DNA of 12,802 nucleotides from Smittium mucronatum (lineage: Eukaryota; Kickxellomycota; Harpellomycetes; Harpellales; Legeriomycetaceae), in the NCBI GenBank assembly GCA_001953115.1, contig LSSL01005543.1, forward strand, positions 1 through 12,802, given 5' to 3'. The notes below the pieces were generated by a model. It saw only the letters and a program-made list of their open reading frames with translations. It did no database searches and was not told the origin of the DNA. Positions 1 to 8,550 of this stretch are shown piece after piece. The translations under genes were made by a program, and so were the position numbers. The first letter of the stretch is position 1; each line of letters begins with the position of its first letter.

Positions 1-1
1 A

Positions 2-550
2 AAAAAAATTTGTGTTCAAAATTCAAAAGGTGAAACAACCATCACCATAGTCGACAGGAAAAATAAAAATAACCACTCTAAAATCCACTGGAGGACGGTG
101 AACCGAAAAATCGGCGGAAAATGAAACTGGACGAATCTTCAGCTGCTGTACCCTGACCTGAAACTTGGCCTCCAGGACATCGGGAAAATGCGAATGGGGA
201 CCTTCCTGACCGTCCAGCGACTATCAAATATGAAATTTTTAGATGAAAAATTCAAAAAAAATTGTCCCTTCTGCAAAATCGATGTGCCTGAAACTGTCGA
301 CCACATCTTATTAAATTACTCTCGATGGGACAAACAGCGAAATGAGACGATCGGCCGGTTCATACCTGCACCGATCCGCTCAGACATAAAAAACCAACTT
401 TCGGATTTCAATGAATCCCGGTTGGGGATAGTTGGAAAACTCCTTGGGGGGGAGTCTAAACAAACTTTAAGTCGGATACAAGCTGATACCGCTGATCATA
501 AATTTGTGTTGGAAACAGCCAAATTCCTGATTGGCATCCACGTGCCATGA
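2..550 (+). pseudogene. LINE reverse transcriptase ORF, C-terminal region with zinc knuckle
   Basis: One frame stays open from base 2 to the TGA at 548-550 except for a single TGA at 122-124; an ATG lies downstream at 188. Upstream of that ATG the same frame reads YPDLKLGLQDIGKM, a linker typical of the region after the RT domain. From the ATG, residues 26-47 form the C-terminal zinc knuckle: C26-P-F-C29, then E35-T-V-D-H39-I-L-L. In LINE families the motif ends in a fourth ligand, a Cys shortly before SRW; here that position is Tyr44 (TAC where TGC would be expected), so the metal site looks broken. In the family this segment follows the polymerase domain and helps bind template RNA during target-primed reverse transcription. 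The internal TGA and the lost Cys suggest a dead copy. Confidence 0.72.
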
Positions 551-708
551 ACACTTAAGCTCCAGAGTTTAAGTGGTTCAACAGCCCCCTTGAACCGATG
601 CCCTCGATGTATGGAGCTGCTAGAGTGGTAGAGGGGAGTTGGGTGAAAAATTTTTTCACTTTTTTTAATTTTTTTAAATTGATTTTTATAACTTTTTATA
701 AGCTTTAA

Positions 709-714
709 AATAAA
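709..714 (+). promoter_or_regulatory. AATAAA polyadenylation signal of the LINE
   Basis: AATAAA lies 9 nt before the 12-A run at 723-734, the expected spacing between a poly(A) signal and the tail of a retrotransposed transcript. Confidence 0.6.
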
Positions 715-734
715 CTTCCCGTAAAAAAAAAAAA

Positions 735-1177
735 GCAATGGTTAATAAAGTTTTCTATAACCAGTTGTGAGTTTAAAAGAAAAAAACTCCGGGTTTGTTT
801 TCATTTTTTATTTGTCAAAAATAACTTCCATAATTCTTGATCTTTTTTACGCGAAAGATAATTTCATTTCTTGCTATATGCATATTTTATTTTACTGTGA
901 TTTCAAGTGGAATTCATTCAAAAATTGAATTATACAAATCATAATGAGCCTCTTTCTCTGCCATAGAACTTTTTTAGTTGAATGATTAAACAGGGCTTTC
1001 GGCATTCCATTTTCTTAAAAGCTCAATTTTAGTACCTATTTCTCCTATAATCGACACTAAACCAGATGCTAAAAGCTGCCCAATCATCAACAGAGAGCTT
1101 TGTATTGTTAAATACTGTCTGAATAAGCTTTCTATCGATTATTATACACCCTTAAAAGTAAAAAAATACAAGAAAAC
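735..1177. other. No gene recognised; short coding-like patch on the minus strand
   Basis: From about 940 the GC rises above the surrounding DNA. On the minus strand 986-1138 is open for 50 codons without an early ATG and contains the stretch LLASGLVSIIGEIGTKIELL, followed after two TAA codons by more coding-like sequence. The opposite strand is also open over much of this stretch, so the signal is ambiguous. I do not recognise a family. It may be a remnant of an element exon. Confidence 0.2.
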
Positions 1178-1345
1178 ATGGAAAGCACTTTTGTTTTTTG
1201 TGAAGATCTTTCTACCTTGATGGAACCTAAACCTTCAAATAGAACGTGGCCTTTGTGTTACAAGATAGTCAGGTGAAAGCTATCCGAAAATTCCACTGTG
1301 GATGTTCAAAACCAAGTGGTTGGGAACTCTCTAGGAGTACAATAA
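1178..1345 (+). pseudogene. Possible N-terminal zinc-ribbon remnant of an ISXO2/IS1595-like transposase
   Basis: An ATG at 1178 opens 32 codons ending in W-P-L-C-Y-K-I-V-R before a TGA at 1274-1276. The next frame, from 1273, continues with KFHCGCSK and then SGWELSRSTITKSSW. ISXO2-like transposases start with a zinc ribbon (CPxC, about 15-20 residues, then a second Cys pair) followed by a segment of the form SxRxxTFFxKS, and the order here matches loosely if one frameshift is allowed. The first Cys of the CPxC pair would have become Trp. No DDE catalytic part is visible downstream. The match is weak and could be chance. Confidence 0.28.
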
Positions 1346-1826
1346 CAAAATCAAGCTGGTCCTGCCAAAAAAAACACACACAAAAACAAGAAATACCCCC
1401 CCCCCCTCCAAAAAAAGTCTAAATCCAAAGCACAATTTATGACCCTCTATTAAGATATATATTAAACACCTACTTCGTGGTGAGGAGCGACTGTTCTAAA
1501 AAAAAGCTCTGTTTTGGTGGTTAAAGCTTAAAATAAACAGTTCCCAGAGCTAATTTATGAAATAATTTGTGAATTACATTGAGTATTTTTTCAGCATATC
1601 TTTGAAATATACTACAAAAATACAGACGACCCCAGAGTGAAAATAAAAAATAATTTTAATTAATTAAATGAAGTCAAATACCTCATTTCGAGGGGGTTTT
1701 GTTTTTTTAAAAAAAAATTCACTAAGCTGTTACAAATAGCTCAAATATACAGGATATATTTATGGTTAAACCCCCCAAGTGCTGGGGTTTTGGCATAAAA
1801 TACATTAAAAAAAGTTTGGATAGTAA
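1346..1826. other. Degraded intergenic DNA with homopolymer tract and small hairpin
   Basis: No coding signal is seen. The stretch holds an uninterrupted C11 run at 1396-1406. It also holds a 7-bp hairpin, AAACCCC at 1768-1774 pairing with GGGGTTT at 1784-1790 around a 9-nt loop. Neither has an obvious role. Confidence 0.5.
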
Positions 1827-1979
1827 ATTTCAACTATATTAGTTAATATTAGATTATTTTAAACAAAACAGATTAAATTGAACTTAATTCGGCTATTTTA
1901 AGTAATTTTCAATTAATATGCAGCTTTAAAAAATAGTTATATAAATTAATTAAGCAGTTTTTCGACTAATTTTTATCGA
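1827..1979 (+). repeat. Dispersed repeat arm 1 (inverted relative to 8103-8252)
   Basis: Reverse-complementing 8103-8252 gives a sequence that aligns with this interval along its whole length. Shared blocks, in the same order and with near-identical spacing, are ATTTTAAACAAAA, TTAAATTG, TCGGCTATTTTAA, CAGCTTTAAA and TTAAGCAG. About three quarters of bases match in the best 70 columns. The pair is far too long and ordered to be AT-rich chance. It is probably an old non-autonomous element; its true ends are not clear. Confidence 0.7.
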
Positions 1980-2133
1980 ATTTACATCAAAATATGGGTG
2001 TAAAATAAAATTCTGAAATGATCTAAAAAGTGAATAGTAAATAGGATCAAGATATTGAATCGTACAAGTGCATTTCGCAAATTTTTCCAGCTGAGATTTA
2101 AAATTTTATGAGAGTTTAAGAATTTTATATATA
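1980..2133. other. Left flank of the Tigger element
   Basis: AT-rich sequence with no coding signal. It ends with the TA (2132-2133) that is duplicated on the far side of the element at 5213-5214. Confidence 0.5.
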
Positions 2134-2160
2134 CAGTATCACCCCGCTTAAGTGCGCATT
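2134..2160 (+). repeat. Left terminal inverted repeat of the Tigger element
   Basis: Starts CAGTAT and contains CCCGCTTAAGTGCGCA. It matches the reverse complement of the right end at 23 of 27 positions. A second GTGCGC box follows at 2178-2183 inside the perfect 12-bp palindrome AAGTGCGCACTT (2176-2187). Paired boxes of this kind are probably transposase-binding sites (inference). Confidence 0.88.
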
Positions 2161-2830
2161 TTGCATCCGGATTTAAAGTGCGCACTTATATATAACCAAT
2201 AAAACCGCTTTTTAATCCATTAAGGTTTCTAATAATTGGCTAATACACAATAAAATTATTTTCAATTTAAATAAGATTTGATGAGATTCGAGAAAATTTA
2301 GTTTTTATTTTTGCAAATGATAATAAATTTATTTGTGCGTTATAATGGCATAGTCAGATATATGTGTGGATAATTTAAATTAATTTTTTTTGAATAAATG
2401 AGTTCATATATATATATATATGTAAATATATGCGGTCTTATAATTTTTTTGTGGGGATAAAATCTAAAGAAATTTCCATCTTATGAAGAATTACATTATC
2501 AGAGCCGAAACTGATCGCATTAATTAGAAATACTGTTATAAAATGGAATCATTAAATTAACAAAAATTAACAAAAATATTACTAAATGGTATAAGTAATA
2601 ATAAAAAGAATTGAAAAAATCCAAACATTCGTTTTTGAATAAATTCTTGTATTTAATTTTGAAAAACCAAATATTCACTTTGTAAGCAATCTGATATTCT
2701 TTTACTACCCAAATAAAAAACAAATAAAGCTTTTACAGTATGGGAAAGATATCTTTAAAATACGATGTTTGTTTTATTAAATAAAATTTGATTGAATTTT
2801 CAACACTTATTTAAACTAAAATTTTCAAAA

Positions 2831-4595
2831 ATGATAAATATAATTATTTCAACATTAAAAAAAAAAGAGTTAGAGGAGCTAGACTTTCTGAAACTAAAAG
2901 GCTGGAAATAATAAGTATTGTGAAATCTTACCCGAAATTTTCAAAAAGGTATATGGGTAGAGAATCCGGAATATGCGAAAGTTCTGTGATAAAATAAGTT
3001 GAAAATGCCGAAAAAATATTGGGAAGATCAAAAAAAATGTCATTAGAAGAGAAAGGTGATATCTTAAGGGTTTCGGTGCCGAAATTGCTGGAAATAGAAT
3101 AAAATCTTCTTAAATGGATTGAGTTTGGTAGAATAGCCAAAACTTTCCTCCCCCCATCTATATTAATACGAGAAGTACATCAAATATCTAGAGAATTAGA
3201 TATTAAAGATTTCAATTCATCTAATGGACGGTATTACAGTTTTTGAAAAAAGAATTAAATTATAAAGTGTATCTTTGTTTGGATATGAAGGTCAAATAAA
3301 CAAAAATTATTATGGAATCTTGGCTAAACTTGAAGACAAGCGGTCTATCATTGGTTAATATAATCCAGAAAATGCTTTTAATATGGATGAAACAGGACTT
3401 TTTTTTTTGCCTAGTCCCAATAAATACTGTTTTGCATCCTTCAGAGTATATTAAAACTATAAGAGGAAACAAAAAAACGAAAGAAACAGTAACTTTAGTG
3501 CTTTGGATCAATTCTACTGGATCAATAAAAATGCCTATATCTATGATCGGGAGAGAAAAAAAATTCCCCATTCCCTATTTTAAACAAAAAATGCTTGGAT
3601 GGATACCATTATGTTCAAAAAATGTTTTTCAAATGTATTTAAACCTTTTGCGAAAATATTTACTGAAAAAAATGTCCTAATTTTACTTGATAACGCTCCA
3701 GGGCATGCTTCAGCTTTTGAAGATGATAGAATTAGAGCTATTTTCTTCCCTGAAATTTTCACCTCCTGGAATCAGCCCATGGATATGGAGATAACATGTG
3801 CCTTTAAAAAAAGATATAAGTTTTTATTGATTAAAAAAATTATAGAAATTTATGGTTTGCCTAAAGAAAAAAATGATATCCTTCAAGAGGGAAAAAAATG
3901 GCTAGGGGTGCTAATGCAGTTTAATTTGGTAACCCAGATCACTTATTGGATGCTTCGAAAATATCACTGCAGTCCTGAAACGATATTACTGTTAAAAAAA
4001 TACACAACCGTTTTTCAAAAGCAGAAATAATTCCTAAATTCAAAGAAACAGGAAATGACTGCATCAGTGTCAATATAAAAAATAATTTCAGTGAAAGAAA
4101 TGGTTATCCGATGTTTCCGATATATTAAAAAGCTTTCTGGAAATTTATAACATCAAGGAAAGAATTGATAATATCCAATTAAAACGATTTTTAAATATTG
4201 CTGAAAATAATTCTATTGAATATCGCAATTCAGTTATTGAAGAAATTGATAGTGCTATCAATAATACCCAAAAAAATTCAAAAAAAGGCAATTAAGATAT
4301 AAAAAACCAGATAGCCGAAAAAAAATAAGTTTCATCAAATAAATTTTTTGAAACAGAAGCTTCAAATTTTTCTAAAAAGCTATCGCATTTGGTAGAAAAA
4401 ATTGATGCTATTTAAGATATAAAGTCTCAATTAAATCTGGAGTACCAGTATAAAGGGGGTAAATCACTCTTTCAAAGATAAATTTTCAAAAAAATTAGCT
4501 ACTTGAGGAGCTCCGTCGCGAATATATCCCTATCAAATTTAGTTAAAAAGGAGAAAAAGAAAAGGCAAAGCACTATCCATGATTTCTTTAGTTAA
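2831..4595 (+). pseudogene. Pogo/Tigger transposase (HTH_psq + CENP-B-type HTH + DDE_1 + PIP box), broken
   Basis: Joined fragments recover a protein of about 580 residues, normal for the family. An ATG at 2831 precedes an A10 run; from about 2875 the frame reads LSETKRLEIISIV, a psq-type helix-turn-helix. LLEIE..LLKWIEFGR and DFNSSNGRYY (to 3240) form the second, CENP-B-like DNA-binding domain; the usual SNGW has become SNGR. The DDE_1 core carries NMDETGLFF (first Asp 3386-3388), LLDNAPGH (second Asp 3689-3691) and NQPMD (third Asp 3782-3784). Thirty residues separate the last two, as in pogo. All three acidic residues survive. The C-terminal region runs in one frame at 4095-4595 and ends in a PIP box. 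In-frame TAA codons lie at 2995, 3100, 3263, 3356, 4293, 4326, 4413 and 4479. Frameshifts fall near 2860, 3240, 3400, 3588, 3990 and 4094. The product would have bound the element ends and moved it by cut and paste. Confidence 0.85.
4545..4595 (+). other. C-terminal PCNA-interacting peptide (PIP box) of the transposase
   Basis: The last residues before the TAA at 4593-4595 are a basic run KKEKKKR followed by QSTIHDFFS (Gln at 4566-4568). This is an exact match to the canonical PIP box Q-x-x-[ILM]-x-x-[FY]-[FY] in its usual place at an extreme C terminus with basic residues in front. Drosophila pogo transposase is known to bind PCNA through such a motif. The match and position are seen directly; PCNA binding by this family is inferred. 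Confidence 0.7.
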
Positions 4596-5185
4596 ATTCT
4601 TTAGTTTTTTTCAGAGCCTATTTTACATTTTTTGAAAAGTTATTTTACTTTAAAATTTATAAAACATAAAAAAAAAATCGGTTATATATCAATATAGGTA
4701 TATAGGTTATATCTTGTTATTTAAGCTTCAATTCTAAAAATTTCCTTATAAGATCTCTAAATTTTACTAGTAAAAGCTTCTAAAATAAATCAAGCGCTAT
4801 TAAAAAAAACTAGTAAATATCTTATGATAAACATATACTCGTAAAGGCTTGACGTTTTTAGTACAAAATAATGAAGATCATGTTTAATGGAAAGATTTTT
4901 AATTTTAAAAAAATGGCACGTACACCCTGTTTCGAGCAATTCAATGCAAAATAAATCTGGGAATTTTAGTTAAGAGAAATTAAAAGCTCAAAAGAAATCA
5001 AAATCAATAACCTAAATGTTTGTCTAATAATTTACAAAATTGAATCATGTTTATAAATGGAATAAAATGATCTTCATCTTTGATAATTTTTACCTCAATC
5101 AAACTTTTTAAATTTACCAACAAAATATTGATTCTCAAATTTTCTAATTACATTATCAAATTTAAATGGGGCGCACATTTAAGAC

Positions 5186-5212
5186 AGTGCGCACTTAAGC
5201 GGGTTAATATTG
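5186..5212 (-). repeat. Right terminal inverted repeat of the Tigger element
   Basis: Read on the minus strand from 5212 it begins CAATATTAA and then CCCGCTTAAGTGCGCA. It differs from the left end at four of 27 positions. A second, partly decayed GCGC box lies just inside at 5171-5176. The TA at 5213-5214 completes the target duplication. Confidence 0.88.
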
Positions 5213-5329
5213 TAATTTTATTTGCATAAAAGTGGATTTCATTATTTCCCTCTTTTGGATAAATACATTCATTCAATTTTTCTTGATAATAAACATATTT
5301 TTTATAAGTTATAAAAAAAAACTTTTAAA

Positions 5330-7125
5330 ATGGATCAATCTAAAAATGAATTTAGTTTAAGTAAGAGAATCTATTGGGAATTGGTAGATAATTCCAATTA
5401 CATAAAAGGCACTGATTCCTGGAAAAAAAGAACTAAAAAAATACGTATCCACATTTTATTACGTTACTATAAATTTATAGACGGTTGCATCTGTCAATTA
5501 AAATTACAAATCTTTTTCGATAAAAGAATCGAAACCGACCGAAAAAATCAAAAAACAACCAACTGCGACAAAAGCAAACCAATAATTGAAAATAAATCGA
5601 TTCTTTTTATATATAAATATGGAGTTGTCTTATAGAATAAAACAATATCTAGAAAAAAAGGAATACAGGCGAATCTGAAAAATATATATTACTTTGTAAA
5701 TAGCGAAAGAAATTGATCAAAGAGTTGTATTGGTTTTCTATTGAGATTTTTGAAAGCGTTTTTCAGAATATAAAATTTATTTTAATACATTTATTTTCTC
5801 GAAAAATAATGAATAATAATTGTATTTATTTAGATAGATAGATAGATAGTTTTGGCTTAGAGGATAATGCATATTTTTAGAGATATACAAAGAAAAATCT
5901 ATGAATTATAGGTTATTATAATTTCAAAAGAAGCAATAAGAATATTTTCTTTTTTGAAAGCGATGAACATAAACAGACACATTTAAATTAGCCAAGGGAG
6001 GATACTCTGTGATAATTTCTAGTATAAATGATATAAATCTATCTTTCATATCGGTATAGATTTGTATAGTATCCAATGATAATACCGAATCTTATTTATA
6101 GATATTTAATGTTTTAAAAAGTGGGATAAACACTAATGAGTTTGATTGGAAGATAAATAATATTGTTTCCAATTCAGCAGCACAGATATCAGATGAATTA
6201 AACCAAATTTTCACAAAAATTAAAAAATCAAACTTTTAGCTCTATATTTCAAAGAACATCGGGGGTATTCTTAAAAAAGGATATAAAACTTATATTAAAA
6301 TTTTATAGGTTTACATATGTATTATAAATATTATTCCAAATGAGAAGTTCTTTATAATTTCAATAGGCCTGTTTTTTAAAAAAATAGGTATTTATACAAT
6401 TCTTAGTCAAGCTCTAAACAAAATCAAAGACAACTATTTTTCTAAGAATTAAAATTGGTATGAATTTTTCGATAACTTCACACCATCAGCCAATAATTCT
6501 TTAGAAAGGTTCAATTTCACTTCCAAAAACAAATAATCAGTTTGTAAAAGTTTAGGCTTGTTAGATTTTATTGAACTTTCCTCTAAAATAATCGTGGATT
6601 CCATTTGTCTTTTCAAACCATAGTTCAATAAAATGTATTATAACAAATCGATTTTATCTAAAGAAACTAATATCAATGCTTTTTACATACAAACGGACTC
6701 GGGGTACAATTTAATCAAATATTTTGTTAGAATGGTTTCTTAATCGGTGTTTTTTGAGATCGAGCGAACGCTGAATAATATGAGCTTAAATACATTATAT
6801 GAGATTATTTTATTTTTTAAATAAAATGAAATTCTGTTCGTAAGAAAAGTTGTCAAAGATTGGATGGATATATTTTGTACCTGTCCTCTATTTTCAAAAA
6901 AAAAAAAAAAGTACTCATATTCACTGTTTCATCATAGAAAAAAAAACTTTCGAAATTGCATTAATAAGTAAAATAATTGGTGTTTTAAGCCCTAAGAAAA
7001 TGAAAAAAAATTATGCTTTAAATAGAGGATCTTTTCAAACTCAATTACTTATCTTCGTATATATGCATATGTATGAATTGAATAATCCACTTATTTTTTT
7101 TAACAAGATTTTATTTAAAATATAA
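5330..7125 (+). pseudogene. Decayed MULE (Mutator-like) transposase with FLYWCH-like N terminus and SWIM-like C terminus
   Basis: An ATG at 5330 opens 101 codons. Residues 5-60 (NEFSLSKRIYWELVDNSN onward, later DGCICQLKL) resemble the FLYWCH-type zinc finger at the start of many MULE transposases, although the usual closing His-x-His is absent. The middle (about 5640-6060) is too decayed to follow. From 6060 to 6895 one frame can be read without a frameshift. It contains FDWKINNIV, then NWYEFFDNF and NNSLERF (6492-6512), matching the family's 'tNNslErfn' region, and then FCTCPLF (about 6873-6893). After an A15 run (6896-6910) the next frame gives STHIHCF. Together these look like a SWIM finger (CxC..CxH) with its third Cys lost. 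Stops at 6099, 6237, 6306 and 6621 (TAG) and 6450, 6534, 6741 and 6822 (TAA) show it is dead. I could not place terminal inverted repeats, and the 3' end of the ORF is uncertain. Confidence 0.55.
5831..5849 (+). repeat. (TAGA)n microsatellite
   Basis: Nearly five perfect TAGA units in the unreadable middle of the MULE remnant. Confidence 0.8.
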
Positions 7126-8102
7126 AATAATAAATGAAGGTTTTAATAATATTATAGTTTTATTTTTCAAGTAAATTAATAGTGCTATTAAAGCGTTTGA
7201 GTTTTAAATGATGTAAATAGCTATTCAAAGCATATATTAGGAAACAGGAAACAGGAAAAAGACACTTAATATTTATATTCTCTCAAATCTACATTAATTA
7301 ATTAATTAATTTATTTTTTGAAAATTTATTAACAGAAAATATGGAACACAGATCTCTAAATATATATTACCATGTTGAAACTATCTTTTTGAAAAATTAT
7401 ATCCTTTTTTTTATAATATATTTTTTATTTCGTTTAGTTGATCGAATTCATATTTCACGTTTAGGGTTAATCGCAGTGGTAAATATATTTTATAAAACCA
7501 ACGTATTGGTCCATAATAAATCAAAATAGCTTTCATTTAATTCATTTGAAGATTTTTTATAAAAAAATATGTCTGATTAATTATCAGCAACTCAAAAAGA
7601 TTATTAGTATATAAAAAAGTTTTCTTTAAACTTACTTTCATTTTTTGAATGCGATCGATAATTTCATGAAATAGTCGAAATTTAAGTTGTGCAATGTATT
7701 TGAAAAAGTAATTTCTATAAAAAATATTTTTATAATTTAAGATCTTATGTAATTTAAAACCACTAACCTCTTTTATATAGAAAAAAGTCTGAAATACGGA
7801 GAAAATTTTATTATAAATATAAATATTTAATATTGCCCTTTATGATCATTATGAAATTTTGGTGCTATAAAAATGAATTAATAAAAAAGTTAATAATTTT
7901 TTTTGAAGTTCAAATTTAACTTCTTATAAGTTATGGGTACATATATAAAAAAAATGGGGGGTGTTTTTTTCTTTTTTACGATTTAGCAATTAGATTTTTT
8001 GGAATATTTGAAATATTTTATTTTAGGACTGAGTCATATCGTTAGATTTTGAAACACCAATTAAGCATGTCTGTTTTATAGATTATTTTTTTCTCACTGA
8101 AT
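7126..8102. other. AT-rich DNA without a supported gene
   Basis: It holds two copies of GGAAACA in tandem at about 7240-7253 and an (ATTA)n run at about 7293-7312. A 62-codon frame at 7341-7529 (+) has low-complexity, membrane-like composition. The minus strand across 7420-7530 is also open (YYGPIRWFYKIYLPL), so coding sense cannot be assigned. I recognise no family. Confidence 0.4.
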
Positions 8103-8252
8103 TTATGTTATTCTAAAGCTGCTTAATAGATATATTTTATTATTGTTTAAAGCTGAATATTAGCATAAAGTGTTTTAAAATAGCCGAGTTAAATACAATT
8201 TAACATATTTTGTTTAAAATAATTGAAGTTTGGCCAATATAGTCAAAATATA
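8103..8252 (-). repeat. Dispersed repeat arm 2 (inverted relative to 1827-1979)
   Basis: The reverse complement of this interval carries, in order, ATTTTAAACAAAA, TCGGCTATTTTAA, CAGCTTTAAA and TTAAGCAG at the same spacings as 1827-1979. The two arms point towards each other about 6.1 kb apart and bracket the Tigger and MULE elements. Similarity fades beyond both ends. Confidence 0.7.
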
Positions 8253-8550
8253 TTAGATAACTTTAAAAATAAACATCCATCAGTGAGCACTATCGTTTCA
8301 CATCATATGCGGTATTATACACCTTTTCAGGACCAAATTCTAAAAAAAGTTAAATTGGTTACAAAAAATTAAAATAATATTGGCTTTTAGCAAAATCGAC
8401 TTCGTAAAAAGTAAGAATATATTGGATAAAAGCCCAATAAATTACAAAAAAATGTAAGTACAATTCCGGAAGGAGAAACTGAGTAACTTAAAACTACTCA
8501 ATCAGGCATCTAACGGGTATAAAATAGCTCTATTGAGTCTAAAAAAACAA
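8253..8550. other. 3' flank of the minus-strand DDE_3 element; no gene seen
   Basis: Probably the noncoding end of the element whose transposase stops at 8551. I searched it by eye for an inverted-repeat partner beyond 9553 and found none. Confidence 0.4.

Larger units (their letters stand above)
1..734 (+). mobile_element. 3' end of a LINE (non-LTR retrotransposon), cut by the window start
   Basis: The tail of a reverse-transcriptase ORF runs to 550. It is followed by a 3' UTR, an AATAAA at 709-714 and a 12-A tail at 723-734, the usual end of a LINE copied from a polyadenylated transcript. GC is about 40-50% through the coding part, against about a quarter or less elsewhere, so this copy is probably recent or comes from a compositionally distinct source. 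The 5' part lies outside the window. I did not identify target-site duplications because the 5' end is not visible. Confidence 0.75.
2134..5212 (+). mobile_element. Pogo/Tigger-type Tc1-mariner DNA transposon, full length, inactive
   Basis: The 3,079-bp element is bounded by terminal inverted repeats at 2134-2160 and 5186-5212 and flanked by TA on both sides, the target duplication of the Tc1/mariner superfamily. Inside lies a decayed transposase at about 2831-4595 on +, with CENP-B-like DNA-binding domains and a DD30D core, which places it in the pogo/Tigger branch. Noncoding stretches of about 640 bp (2188-2830) and about 590 bp (4596-5185) lie between the coding region and the ends; the first contains an (AT)8 run at 2406-2421. 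I see no second gene in either. Both ends are intact, so the copy died by mutation of its transposase and not by truncation. Confidence 0.88.

Noticed and set aside
496..738. Minus-strand open frame of 80 codons.
   Set aside because: It lies antisense to the LINE C terminus and 3' UTR; its N-terminal part is poly-Phe/Lys from the T-rich UTR. A shadow, not a gene.
1982..2185. Minus-strand open frame of 67 codons.
   Set aside because: It crosses the Tigger left boundary and TIR, so it joins unrelated DNA, and its composition is that of AT-rich noise.
2928..3762. Three minus-strand open frames (2928-3140, 3260-3571, 3580-3762).
   Set aside because: All are antisense to recognisable transposase domains on the plus strand.
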